A DNA stretch of 64,000 nucleotides from Roseovarius sp. (GTDB lineage Bacteria; Pseudomonadota; Alphaproteobacteria; Rhodobacterales; Rhodobacteraceae). Positions 17,187 to 26,011 of this stretch are shown here, piece by piece; position 1 is the stretch's first letter, and each line of letters opens with the position of its first letter. The stretch lies in contig JAJFIA010000021.1 of the NCBI GenBank assembly GCA_021775255.1, forward strand, positions 62,001 through 126,000, in the 5' to 3' direction. The notes under the pieces were generated by a model. It made no database searches. It was not told the DNA's origin and was given only the letters and a program-made list of their open reading frames with translations. A program made the position numbers and the translations under genes.

Positions 17187-18647
17187 TCATGCCCGTACCA
17201 GCCGGGCCGGTTGTGCGCTTTCGCCCTTTTCCAGATAGAACCGCCGGAACAGGTTTTGCGCGGATTTCAGGCGGTATTCAGCCGAGGCGCGCCAATCGGT
17301 TAGCGGGGTGAAATCATTGGCCAAGGCTGCCCCGGCGGCGATGAAAGCGGCCTCTCCCCATGCCTGCCCCACAATCGCCGCCTCGGCCTGCGCCGCGCGT
17401 TTGGGGGTTGCCGCCATGCCACCATAGGCGATGGTGGCGGCGGTGATCCGGCCCTCCACCACCGTTACGTTGAACCCGGCGGCGACGGATGAAATATCCT
17501 CGTCACGCCGCTTGGAGATTTTATAGGCGGCGTGCAGGCTGTCAGGGGGCATCAATGGGATATGAATGGATTCAAGAAATTCGCCCGGCGCGCGATCCTG
17601 TTTGCCGTAGTCGATAAAGAAATCCTCAAGCAATATCCGCCGCTGTGATTGCCCGTGGCGCAGGGTGATTTCGGCACCCAGTGCAATCAGCACCGGCGGC
17701 GCATCGCCGATGGGCGAGCCATTGGCGATATTGCCGCCCACCGTGCCCATATTGCGCACCTGCCAGCCGGCGATACGGTTCCAGTACTCGGCCAGATGCG
17801 GATAGGCCTCGGTCAGGGGGGATTGAGAATCGGAATAGCTGACCCCGGCACCGATGGTAATATGCGTGTCGGTCACGTCAATCCGTTTCAGCCCTTCCAG
17901 ATGACCGATGAAAATGGCAGGCGTCACGGGGCGGAGGAATTTTGTTACCCAAAGGCCCACATCGGTGGCCCCGGCGATGATTGTGGCCTTGGGGTTCTCG
18001 GCCAGCACCTGCGCCAGATCATCCACATCGGCTGGCAGGATCGCCCGGTCACCGTTTTTTTCAACCTCAACCCGCCTGCCATCGGCGAGATCCGCCAGCC
18101 GGGCGGTGATAGTTTCCCGCTCCCGCATCAGGAAATCATTGGCCGGGTTGCCGCTATGGCTCAGCGTTTGCGCCGCGCGGATGATCGGCGCATAGCCGGT
18201 ACAGCGGCACAGATTGCCTTGCAGGGCGGTCTCAATCTCATCCTCGGAAGGATCAGGGTTTTGCATCCACAGCGCATAAAGCGCCATGACAAAGCCCGGC
18301 GTGCAAAAGCCGCATTGGCTACCGTGGCAATCCACCATTGCCTGTTGCACCGGATGCAGGCTGCCACTCGCGCCGGAAAGATGCTCAACCGTGACCACAT
18401 GACAGCCATCAAGTGTTGCCAGAAACCGGATGCAGGCATTTACCGCCTCATAGCGCAAGATCCCCTCATGCATCCGCCCCACCAGAACGGTGCAGGCGCC
18501 GCAATCGCCCTCGGCACATCCTTCCTTGGTGCCGGTCAGGCGGCGCTCAAGACGCAGGTAATCCAGCACCGTATCCGAAGCGCCCACAGCTTGCAAAGCG
18601 ACATCGTGATCATTCAGAATAAACCGGATTTCCTTGCGTGCAGTCAT
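17187..18647 (-). CDS. xdhA: Xanthine dehydrogenase small subunit (2Fe-2S/FAD)
   Basis: 486 residues from the ATG at 18645-18647 (AGGGG ribosome site upstream); a frame start 11 codons earlier lacks such a site. Two [2Fe-2S] clusters are visible: the plant-type ferredoxin Cys set in GCAEGDCGACTVLVG, then CGFCTPGFVMALYAL and NLCRCTGYAPIIRAA. The FAD domain follows with IIAGATDVGLW and NGSPIGDAPPVLIALGA. It passes electrons from the Mo centre in XdhB to NAD. A 124-base gap separates it from the deaminase gene upstream. Confidence 0.94.
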   Translation of the reverse strand: MTARKEIRFILNDHDVALQAVGASDTVLDYLRLERRLTGTKEGCAEGDCGACTVLVGRMHEGILRYEAVNACIRFLATLDGCHVVTVEHLSGASGSLHPVQQAMVDCHGSQCGFCTPGFVMALYALWMQNPDPSEDEIETALQGNLCRCTGYAPIIRAAQTLSHSGNPANDFLMRERETITARLADLADGRRVEVEKNGDRAILPADVDDLAQVLAENPKATIIAGATDVGLWVTKFLRPVTPAIFIGHLEGLKRIDVTDTHITIGAGVSYSDSQSPLTEAYPHLAEYWNRIAGWQVRNMGTVGGNIANGSPIGDAPPVLIALGAEITLRHGQSQRRILLEDFFIDYGKQDRAPGEFLESIHIPLMPPDSLHAAYKISKRRDEDISSVAAGFNVTVVEGRITAATIAYGGMAATPKRAAQAEAAIVGQAWGEAAFIAAGAALANDFTPLTDWRASAEYRLKSAQNLFRRFYLEKGESAQPARLVRA

Positions 18648-18771
18648 TTGATATCCCCTGAGTTTCGGGCCGTCGCCCACCAGATAAGTATGCGCATAAT
18701 TCTATTTCAAAAAAACAGATATTTTCGCAATGCTATTTCATGGAAATCTTGATAATGAGGCGTGGGGGCGT

Positions 18772-20055
18772 TTACCCCGGCGCGTAATCCGATGGATCAA
18801 GCGTTGCGGGCCTGTCGGGCAGGGCCAGATCAACACAATGCGGCGCAGTCCGGGCAATCACTTTACCCGCCCGGATCGTGGCCAGCCGGTGGGCGCGCAG
18901 GCGCAGCGCCTCAATCGCATCGCGCGCCTGAAACAGCACCATATTGGCCTTGCATCCCGGTGCTATCCCGTAACCCTCAAGCCCCATGATATGGGCCGAA
19001 TTCACCGTTACCGCGTCAAAGCACCAGGCCATGTCGGCGCGGCTTGATAATTGCCCCACATGCAGGCCCATCGCCGCCACATCCAGCATGTCGGCGCGGC
19101 CCAGCGAATACCACGGATCCATCACGCAATCCGAGCCAAAGCCCACGGTGATGCCTGCATCGCGCAGCTCAGGCACGCGGGTTTGGCCGCGCCGTTTGGG
19201 ATAGGTATCATGACGCCCCTGAAGCATGATGTTGATCAAGGGGTTGGGGATGGCATGCAGCCCCGCCTCAACCATCAAGGGGATCAGTTTCGAGACATAA
19301 TAATTATCCATCGAATGCATTGATGTAAGGTGCGAGCCGGTGACGCGGCCCTGAAGGCCAAGGCGCTGTGTCTCATAGGCAAGGGTTTCCACATGGCGGC
19401 TCAGGGGATCATCGCTTTCGTCGCAATGCATATCCACCATAAGCCCGCGTTTTTCGGCGATCTCGCATAGCAGCCGCACGGATGCTGCCCCATCAGCCAT
19501 CGTCCGCTCAAAATGCGGGATGCCGCCCACCACATCCACCCCCATATCCAGCGCGCGGATCAGATTATCCATCGCCGTGGGATCACGCAAAACACCGTCT
19601 TGCGGGAAGGCCACCAATTGCAGATCGAGATAGGGGGCGACTTGGCGGCGCACCTCAATCAGCGCCTCGACGCCCTTGAGCGCATCATCGCACACATCCA
19701 CATGAGAGCGGATCGCCCCAAGCCCCATCGACACCGCCAGATCACAATAGCGCAAGGCACGGGTGATGATATCGTCCACGCTTTGGATCGGTTTCAGCTC
19801 GCCCCAAAGGGCGATACCCTCCAGCAAGGTGCCCGAAACATTCATCCTTGGCGTGCCCAGTGAGAGCGTCGCATCCATGTGAAAATGCGGATCTATGAGG
19901 GGCGGCGAGATCAGCCAGCCCTGCGCGTCGATCACTTCGCCCGCTTCCGCCGTGATCCCGGCCTCAACCGCTTTGATCAGGCCGCCCGCACAGGCGATAT
20001 CAAGGCCAGTACGGCCATCGGGCAGGCTGGCGTTTTTGATGATCAGGTCAAACAT
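18772..20055 (-). CDS. codA: Cytosine deaminase-like amidohydrolase
   Basis: 427 residues, metal-dependent amidohydrolase close to E. coli CodA. It has the HFHMD metal motif at about residue 58, RSHVDVCDD matching the CodA HVDVSD strand, MHCDESDDPLSRHVETLA with the catalytic Glu region, and GSDCVMDPWYSLGRADMLD with the metal-ligand Asp. Expected activity is hydrolytic deamination of cytosine or a related pyrimidine/isoguanine/creatinine-like ring; the exact base is uncertain because CodA relatives vary. It lies 12 bases downstream of the nucleobase transporter permease, so it probably acts on the imported compound. Confidence 0.82.
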   Translation of the reverse strand: MFDLIIKNASLPDGRTGLDIACAGGLIKAVEAGITAEAGEVIDAQGWLISPPLIDPHFHMDATLSLGTPRMNVSGTLLEGIALWGELKPIQSVDDIITRALRYCDLAVSMGLGAIRSHVDVCDDALKGVEALIEVRRQVAPYLDLQLVAFPQDGVLRDPTAMDNLIRALDMGVDVVGGIPHFERTMADGAASVRLLCEIAEKRGLMVDMHCDESDDPLSRHVETLAYETQRLGLQGRVTGSHLTSMHSMDNYYVSKLIPLMVEAGLHAIPNPLINIMLQGRHDTYPKRRGQTRVPELRDAGITVGFGSDCVMDPWYSLGRADMLDVAAMGLHVGQLSSRADMAWCFDAVTVNSAHIMGLEGYGIAPGCKANMVLFQARDAIEALRLRAHRLATIRAGKVIARTAPHCVDLALPDRPATLDPSDYAPG

Positions 20056-20067
20056 TTTGCGGCTCCT

Positions 20068-21012
20068 TTATCGTTGGCCTTTGAACCACGGGGTCAGAAG
20101 CGCGCGCGGATAATCAGCCCGGCGTGCGGCGATCACAAGGGCGAAAATCGACAATATATAAGGTGCCATCAGAAAGACCTGACCGGGCACGAATGCGCCC
20201 ACCTCGGTTTGCAGGCGCACCTGAAAGGCATCGAACGCGCCGAACAAAAGCGCCCCCAAAAGCGCCTTTCCGGGCCGCCAACTGGCAAAAATCACCAAAG
20301 CGATGCAAATCCAGCCGCGGCCGTTGACCATGCCAAAGAAAAACGAGCTGAACGCCGACATGGTTAGGAATGCACCCCCCAAAGCCATCAAGGCTGATCC
20401 GGCCATGATGGTGCCAATCCGCAGCCCGTAAACCGACAGGCCCTGCGCATCCACGCTATCGGGGTTGTCGCCCACAGCCTTGATCGCCACGCCAAGGGCC
20501 GTGCGATCAAGCACATACCAGACCACCCCGACCATGATCAGCGCCAGCATGGTCATCGCGGTTTGCTGAAACAGAACCGGGCCGATGAAAGGCAGATCAG
20601 ACAGGATCGGAATATCCAGCGCCTGAAATGGTTCAATCCGGGGCGGGCTTGTGGTATCGGGCAGCGCGGTGCGGTAGATGAAATAGCTGACGGATGTGGC
20701 AAACATCGTCACGCCAAGGCCCGAGACATGCTGCGACAGCCCCAAAGGCACCGTCAGAATGGCATGGATCAGGCCAAAGAACGCGCCCGCACCGGCGGCC
20801 ACCAACACGCCGCCCCAAAGCCCCGCGCCCAGCCACACGGCGATCCAGCCGGCCATGGCACCGGCCACGAATATGCCTTCGATGCCCAGGTTGAGCACGC
20901 CGGATTTTTCACATAAAAGCGCGCCCAAAACGCCGAATATCAAAGGCGTGGCAATGCGCAGGGAGGCTATCCAGAAGCTCTCGGAAATCAGGATGTGCAG
21001 GATGTCGATCAT
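20068..21012 (-). CDS. Nucleoside/nucleobase ABC transporter permease (BmpA-type system), second permease
   Basis: 314 residues from the ATG at 21010-21012, which overlaps the preceding permease stop (ATGA). It is a hydrophobic branched-chain-type permease with about eight membrane segments; FGVLGALLCEKSGVLNLGIEGIFVAGAMAG near the start is typical of the COG1079 partner in BMP-family importers. It acts with the other permease, the double-ABC protein and the BMP lipoprotein-like receptor encoded upstream. The downstream deaminase suggests that the cargo is a pyrimidine or purine base or nucleoside. Confidence 0.9.
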   Translation of the reverse strand: MIDILHILISESFWIASLRIATPLIFGVLGALLCEKSGVLNLGIEGIFVAGAMAGWIAVWLGAGLWGGVLVAAGAGAFFGLIHAILTVPLGLSQHVSGLGVTMFATSVSYFIYRTALPDTTSPPRIEPFQALDIPILSDLPFIGPVLFQQTAMTMLALIMVGVVWYVLDRTALGVAIKAVGDNPDSVDAQGLSVYGLRIGTIMAGSALMALGGAFLTMSAFSSFFFGMVNGRGWICIALVIFASWRPGKALLGALLFGAFDAFQVRLQTEVGAFVPGQVFLMAPYILSIFALVIAARRADYPRALLTPWFKGQR

Positions 21013-22085
21013 GACGCAGCCCCCTGCACCGGTTTGGTGCTGGTAATCCGGTAACGGGCGAAAAACCCGCCTATGAGCACGCAAAGAAGCGACATGGAAA
21101 CCACCAGATCCGCCAGATAGCTTGAAACGCCCATGGCCCGGCTCATGCTGTCGGCCCCGACAAAGACCGAGGCAATGAAGAGCGCCGAGACCACCACCCC
21201 GATGGGTGAAAGCCCCGCCAGCATCGCCACCACAATGCCGGTATAGCCAAAGCCGGGGGAAAGATCGGCGGTAAGATAGCCCTTGAGGCCCGCCACTTCG
21301 CTCACGCCCGCAAGCCCCGCCAAAGCGCCCGAGATCAGCGCCACGCTCATCAACGAGCGATTGACGCCAATGCCCGCATGGCGCGCGGCGGCGGCATTTT
21401 CCCCCACGGCGCGCAAACGGAACCCCCAGACCGAGCGCGCCAGCATGAACTGCGCCACCACCGCCGCCAATAGCGCGATGATCAGCCCCGCATGCACCCG
21501 AGTGCGCGGGATCAATTGCGGCAGCATCCCCTGATCAAGGATCGGCGAGGATTGCGGCCAGCCAAGGCTCATCGGGTCTTTTAGCGCGCCTTCCAGCATC
21601 ATCTGCACGAAAATCAGGATGATGAAATTGAGCAACAGGGTGGTCACCACCTCATCCGCGCCAAAGCGGGTTTTGAGCACCGCAGGCACGGCCATGCCCG
21701 CCGCCCCGGCAGCAGCGCCAAAACCGATGATCAGGGGCATCAGCAGCACGCCCGGCAGATCAAACAGCCCGGTGCCCACCGCCACGGCGGCCATGGCGCC
21801 CAGGTATAATTGCCCCTCGGCCCCGATGTTCCACAGCTTTGCCCGAAACGCCAATGTCGCGGCCAGCCCGGTGAAAATCAATGGTGTGGCGCGGGTTAAT
21901 ACCTCGGTGAATGAAAACACCGAGCCAAACACGCCGCGCGCCATTTCAGCATAGGCCGTGGCGATATTTGCGCCCGCAAATAACAGCGGGATACAGGCCA
22001 GCACCAGCGCGATCACCGCCGACAAAACCGGCACGCCCAATGTCATCAACCGGCCGGGTGCCACGCGGGGTTCAATACGGATCAT
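21009..22085 (-). CDS. Nucleoside/nucleobase ABC transporter permease (BmpA-type system), first permease
   Basis: 358 residues, COG4603-type. Multiple membrane helices are seen, with AFRAKLWNIGAEGQLYLGAMAAVAVG, the conserved loop of this permease class, around residue 80. It overlaps the ATPase gene by four bases at its start and the second permease by four bases at its end, so these three proteins are produced in coupled translation. Confidence 0.9.
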   Translation of the reverse strand: MIRIEPRVAPGRLMTLGVPVLSAVIALVLACIPLLFAGANIATAYAEMARGVFGSVFSFTEVLTRATPLIFTGLAATLAFRAKLWNIGAEGQLYLGAMAAVAVGTGLFDLPGVLLMPLIIGFGAAAGAAGMAVPAVLKTRFGADEVVTTLLLNFIILIFVQMMLEGALKDPMSLGWPQSSPILDQGMLPQLIPRTRVHAGLIIALLAAVVAQFMLARSVWGFRLRAVGENAAAARHAGIGVNRSLMSVALISGALAGLAGVSEVAGLKGYLTADLSPGFGYTGIVVAMLAGLSPIGVVVSALFIASVFVGADSMSRAMGVSSYLADLVVSMSLLCVLIGGFFARYRITSTKPVQGAAS

Positions 22086-23599
22086 GCGGGCTCTCCTGCC
22101 ATCATCAGGCCAATTTGGCTGCGGTCACGGGTCATGATTTCATGAACCTCGCCACTGTGAATCACCAGTATCCGGTCGGCGAGGCCCAGGATTTCATCCA
22201 GATCTTCCGAGATCAGCATCACGCCCGCGCCGCCATCACGCGCCTCCAGCAACCTGCGCCGAACCTCTTCGGCCGCCCCCATATCAAGGCCGCGCACCGG
22301 TTGGTTGGCCAGAATAAGCCGGGGGTTTTGCTCGAACACCCGCGCCAGGATCAGCTTTTGGATATTGCCGCCTGACAAAAGCTGTGCCTTGGCCTCAATC
22401 CCGGGGCCGCGCACGTCATAGGCTTTGCTCAAACGCTCGGCATGGCTGGCAATCGCCTCGTTTTTCAAAAACCCGCGCGATTGGAATTCATCGTCCCAAA
22501 GCCGTTCGATCACCATGTTCTCGGCCACGCTCATCGCGCCGACCATCCCGTCATGATGCCGGTCTTCGGGGATGCGGCCCACATGCGCCCGGATCATCGC
22601 CAAAGGCTCGGCGCGGGTCACATCAACGCCCTCGACCGTGATTGTGCCGCTGTCCGGGTGGCGCATGCCCGAAAGCGCCGCCGCCAGTGCCGACTGGCCA
22701 TTGCCCGAAACCCCGGCGATGCCAACAATCTCATTGGCATGTACCGTCAGGCTCACATCGGTCAGCGTATCGCGGTCAGACTGCCCCTTGAGGCTCACGC
22801 CTTTCATCTTTAAAACCGGCGCACCGGGGGCGATGATTTCGCGCGAGGCTTCAGGCGTATCGGCCCCCACCATCATCCGCGCAATCGCCTTTTGATCGGC
22901 GTCCGAAGTGGCCATCTCACCCACTTTCACCCCATGGCGCAGCACCGCGATACGGCTGGAAAACGCCAGCACTTCACGCAGTTTATGCGAAATGAAAATC
23001 ACCGAAAGCCCGTCTTTGGTCATCATGCCGATGTTTTCAAACAGCGTGTCGGCCTCTTGCGGGGTCAAGACTGCCGTCGGCTCATCCAGCACCAGTATGC
23101 GGGCATCACGGAAGAGCGCCTTGAGGATCTCAACCCGCTGACGCTCACCCACAGATAATTTGCCCACCAGCTCATCCAATGGCGCTGTAAGGCCCGAGCG
23201 CGCCATGATCCCCTCAACCCTGGCGCGCAGCCGGGCACGATCGCGGCGCAGGGATTTGAGCTTTTCCGAGCCGAGCAGAATATTATCCAGCGCGCTGAGA
23301 TTCTCGGCCAGGGTAAAATGCTGATGCACCATGCCGATCCCGGCTCTCAGCGCGGCCTGCGGATGGCCCAGCGCGAGGGGCTGCATTACGCCGTCTTCAC
23401 CAGCCACATCAATCGAACCGCTATCGGGCAGGTAATGGCCAAAGAGCATGTTCATCAAGGTGGTCTTGCCCGCGCCGTTTTCGCCCAGCAGCGCCAGTAC
23501 CTCGCCCTTGTGCAGGTCAAGATCAACCGCATCATTGGCAACAACCGTGCCAAATTGCTTTGACAGGCGGTTCAGTGACAGAATTTTTTGCTGGGTCAT
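22082..23599 (-). CDS. Nucleoside/nucleobase ABC transporter ATP-binding protein (two ABC domains)
   Basis: 505 residues from the ATG at 23597-23599; a TTG two codons upstream is less likely. The first ABC domain has Walker A GENGAGKTT, signature LSVGERQRVEIL and Walker B ILVLDEPTAVLTP. The second has a changed P-loop, GVSGNGQSALAAAL, and LSGGNIQKLILAR, as in COG3845 members where this half is structurally required but less active. It energises the two permeases encoded next. It is 39 bases after the BMP gene, with a GC hairpin in the gap and no obvious ribosome site. Confidence 0.92.
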   Translation of the reverse strand: MTQQKILSLNRLSKQFGTVVANDAVDLDLHKGEVLALLGENGAGKTTLMNMLFGHYLPDSGSIDVAGEDGVMQPLALGHPQAALRAGIGMVHQHFTLAENLSALDNILLGSEKLKSLRRDRARLRARVEGIMARSGLTAPLDELVGKLSVGERQRVEILKALFRDARILVLDEPTAVLTPQEADTLFENIGMMTKDGLSVIFISHKLREVLAFSSRIAVLRHGVKVGEMATSDADQKAIARMMVGADTPEASREIIAPGAPVLKMKGVSLKGQSDRDTLTDVSLTVHANEIVGIAGVSGNGQSALAAALSGMRHPDSGTITVEGVDVTRAEPLAMIRAHVGRIPEDRHHDGMVGAMSVAENMVIERLWDDEFQSRGFLKNEAIASHAERLSKAYDVRGPGIEAKAQLLSGGNIQKLILARVFEQNPRLILANQPVRGLDMGAAEEVRRRLLEARDGGAGVMLISEDLDEILGLADRILVIHSGEVHEIMTRDRSQIGLMMAGEPA

Positions 23600-23610
23600 G
23601 AGCAATGGTA

Positions 23611-23630
23611 GGCCGGGCTTCAGCCCGGCC
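23611..23630 (-). repeat. GC-rich hairpin after the BMP binding-protein gene
   Basis: Stem GGCCGGGC / GCCCGGCC with a four-base loop and no following U-run on the minus strand. It sits between the binding protein and the ATPase, like the hairpin at 9316-9343 in the amine operon, and would favour higher amounts of the binding protein. Confidence 0.55.
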
Positions 23631-23638
23631 CCCCTCGG

Positions 23639-24631
23639 TCAGTTGCTTGAAACCGGCGGCTCGTCATTCACCTTGACGGTAAAGCTGCCGTCAAGGATCT
23701 CGGCCTCACGCTCTTTGACCTTGGCAAGCACATCCGCCGGCACCAGGGCCTCATCCACCACAAGCGAACCGCCACCATAGGCCATATAGCTGTATTGACC
23801 GTAATCTTCGGCGCTATATGTGCCGCCTGCAACCTGGCCAATGGCATGATCAATCGTGGCCTCCATATGCCACAAGGCCGAAGCCATGATCGTGCCGGGA
23901 TAATCGCCCGAGGTGTCAATCACATTGCCGATGGCCTTGGCCCCGCGCTCAACGGCAGCGTCCGAAACACCAAAGCGCTCGGCATACATGATGTCCGCGC
24001 CCTTATCCATCATCGCAAAGGCGCTTTCCTTGGCCTTGGGCGGGTCATACCAGCTATCTATGAAGCTCACCAGGAATTTGACATCCGGGTTGACCTCATG
24101 CGCGCCAGCCATGAAGGCGTTCATCAAACGGTTCACTTCCGGGATGGCATAGCCGCCAACCATGCCGATCATGTTGCTTTCAGTGGCCGCACCCGCGACC
24201 ATGCCGCTGAGATAGCTTGGCTCGTGAATCCAGTTGTCAAACACCGAGAAATTAGGTGCCTGCGGCTCAAACGACGAGCCCATGAGAAAGGCCGTTTCAG
24301 GATAATCCGCCGCCACTTTGCGCGCCGCACGCTCAAGGCCAAATACCTCACCAACGATCAGTTGCACGCCCTGCTCGGCATATTCGCGCATTACCCGCTC
24401 GTAATCGGTGTTGGCGACGTTCTCGGAATAGACATATTCTATATCGCCGCGTTCGTTGGCGGCATTCAGCGCCTTGTGAATGCGGCCGATCCATTGCTGT
24501 TCAACCGGCAGGGTGTAAATCCCCGCCACTTTGATCTTTTCGCCCGCCGAGGCGCCGGTGGCGGCCACCAGCCCAACAGCCAGCATAGCGGCCATCGCCA
24601 CCCTGCGTGTGATTGCTCCGAATAGTTTCAT
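23639..24631 (-). CDS. BMP-family ABC transporter substrate-binding protein
   Basis: 330 residues with a Sec signal peptide ending around ATGASA-G. The mature protein is of the Bmp/PnrA type: AGIYTLPVEQQWIGRIHKAL at the N-terminus, then FLMGSSFEPQ, IGMVGGYAIPEVNRLMNAF and VIDTSGDYPGTIMAS. Such receptors bind nucleosides or nucleobases in the periplasm. It is first in the transporter operon, with a RutR-like operator about 150 bases upstream, which fits pyrimidine- or purine-responsive expression. Confidence 0.92.
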   Translation of the reverse strand: MKLFGAITRRVAMAAMLAVGLVAATGASAGEKIKVAGIYTLPVEQQWIGRIHKALNAANERGDIEYVYSENVANTDYERVMREYAEQGVQLIVGEVFGLERAARKVAADYPETAFLMGSSFEPQAPNFSVFDNWIHEPSYLSGMVAGAATESNMIGMVGGYAIPEVNRLMNAFMAGAHEVNPDVKFLVSFIDSWYDPPKAKESAFAMMDKGADIMYAERFGVSDAAVERGAKAIGNVIDTSGDYPGTIMASALWHMEATIDHAIGQVAGGTYSAEDYGQYSYMAYGGGSLVVDEALVPADVLAKVKEREAEILDGSFTVKVNDEPPVSSN

Positions 24632-24783
24632 AATGTTTTTCTCCCAGTTGGTTTTTATTTTTTGGTTCCTGTCAGACTTTTATATTAAATCCCCCTTATC
24701 CGGTGCCTTATAAGCCCGTAGTTCAAAATTGCGCCGGGGCATGGCGGAAAGATAGTCCAAAATTTGTGTTCGGGCTACATTTT

Positions 24784-24801
24784 TTTGACCATTAGGTCAA
24801 A
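24784..24801. promoter_or_regulatory. RutR-like operator
   Basis: TTTGACCATTAGGTCAAA has perfect 7-base arms around ATTA. The E. coli RutR consensus is TTGACCAnnTGGTCAA; this site agrees at all but one defined base. RutR is a TetR-type regulator that responds to uracil and thymine and controls pyrimidine use. The site lies about 153 bases upstream of the BMP transporter operon and could also reach no other gene, since the deacetylase is transcribed in the same direction toward it. Confidence 0.6.
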
Positions 24802-24848
24802 TTTACATTTCGAATAACATCCCGCCTGGGCATTTTGTAAAAATGCCA

Positions 24849-24874
24849 GCCCCCGCCCGCCCCATGGCGGGGGC
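24849..24874. terminator. Hairpin terminator after the deacetylase gene
   Basis: Stem GCCCCCGCC (24849-24857) with GGCGGGGGC (24866-24874), loop of 8. Minus-strand transcripts from the deacetylase would read the stem and then TGGCATTTTTAC; plus-strand transcripts would read TTTT directly after it. It may therefore work in both directions. Confidence 0.6.
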
Positions 24875-24994
24875 TTTTGCAAACGGCGCAACTTATTGCA
24901 AGCATGGGGTATTTTGCGATGCTCCGCGATGCTTGATCCGCCCTCACGCCCCCACCCGGGCAGGGGCTGACATTTTTACAAACTCTCTGACCTT

Positions 24995-25924
24995 TCAAAC
25001 CTTCCCCCGCTCAATCAACTCATCCACATGTGCCGCAGCACTTTCGGCCAGCGCCTCAAGATCATAACCGCCCTCAAGGCTGGAAACCACCCGACCCTTG
25101 CAATGCCTGTCCGCCAGATCGCATATCCTGCCGGTGATCCAGGCAAAATCAGCCGTCTCAAGGTTGATCCCGGCCAGAGGATCAGCGCGGTGCGCATCAA
25201 ACCCGGCCGAGATGACAATCAGCTCAGGGGCAAAATTATCAACGGCAGGCAGGATCAGATTTTCCCAAAGCTGCCGGAATTCAGGCCCGCCCATGCCACT
25301 GCGCAAAGGTACATTCACCACATTGCCATGGGCGCCGGTATCATGCGCGGCCCCGGTGCCGGGGAAAAGCGGCATCTGGTGGCTGGAGCAAAACAGGATG
25401 CGGGCGTCATCCTCAAGCAAATCCTGCGTGCCATTGCCGTGATGCACATCGAAATCCAGCACCGCCACCCGGACAAGCCCGTGATGATCCAGCGCATATC
25501 TGGCGGCAATCGCCACCGTGCCAAACAGGCAAAACCCCATCGCTTTGGCCGTCTCGGCGTGATGCCCCGGCGGGCGGCAGGCGATGAAGGCATTATCCGC
25601 TTCACCGCCCAGAACCAGATCAACCGCGCGGGTGGCCGCCCCCGCCGCGCGGTGGGCGGCCTGCAATGTGCCCGGCGACATGAAAGTATCGCCATCAAGT
25701 GCCGCAAAGCCATGATCCGGGGCGGCGGCGCGGATGGCCTTGATATAATCTTTCGGATGCACCCTGAGCAGATCATCCTCGGCCACCAGAGGGGCGGGCA
25801 CATGCACAAGGCTTTTGCCCTCAAGCGCACGCAATATATACTCAAGCCGCGCCACCTGTTCGGGGTGACCATCCGGCATGACATGCTCAAGACAATCGGG
25901 ATGGCTGAGGAATGCGGTGGTCAT
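24995..25924 (-). CDS. Histone-deacetylase-family protein (acetylpolyamine amidohydrolase-like)
   Basis: 309 residues from the ATG at 25922-25924, where GTGAGG precedes and the protein starts like the family with FLSHPDCLEH. It is a class II type arginase/deacetylase fold: CRPPGHHAETAKAMGFCLFG carries the tandem active-site His, DFDVHHGNGTQ the zinc ligands Asp and His, and AGFDAHRADPLAG the second metal Asp. Bacterial relatives deacetylate acetylpolyamines or other small amides. It is a single-gene unit flanked by the BMP operon downstream and the divergent mechanosensitive channel. Confidence 0.92.
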   Translation of the reverse strand: MTTAFLSHPDCLEHVMPDGHPEQVARLEYILRALEGKSLVHVPAPLVAEDDLLRVHPKDYIKAIRAAAPDHGFAALDGDTFMSPGTLQAAHRAAGAATRAVDLVLGGEADNAFIACRPPGHHAETAKAMGFCLFGTVAIAARYALDHHGLVRVAVLDFDVHHGNGTQDLLEDDARILFCSSHQMPLFPGTGAAHDTGAHGNVVNVPLRSGMGGPEFRQLWENLILPAVDNFAPELIVISAGFDAHRADPLAGINLETADFAWITGRICDLADRHCKGRVVSSLEGGYDLEALAESAAAHVDELIERGKV

Positions 25925-26011
25925 TGGTGGCCTCACTTTTTGGACAGGATTCAACCCGAAAACGCTTTGACAGGCTTGCTCATTCGCTGCGTGCATGCAA
26001 GTCTGTTGTGA

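Larger units (their letters stand above)
24632..24994. other. 363-base intergenic region between BMP gene and deacetylase gene
   Basis: No credible ORF. Next to the BMP gene is an AT-rich leader of about 150 bases holding its promoter and ending at a RutR-like palindrome (24784-24801). Next to the deacetylase gene are a terminator-type hairpin (24849-24874) and a GC-rich stretch with smaller inverted segments such as GCGATGCTCCGCGATGC near 24918-24934. I see nothing else in it. Confidence 0.6.
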
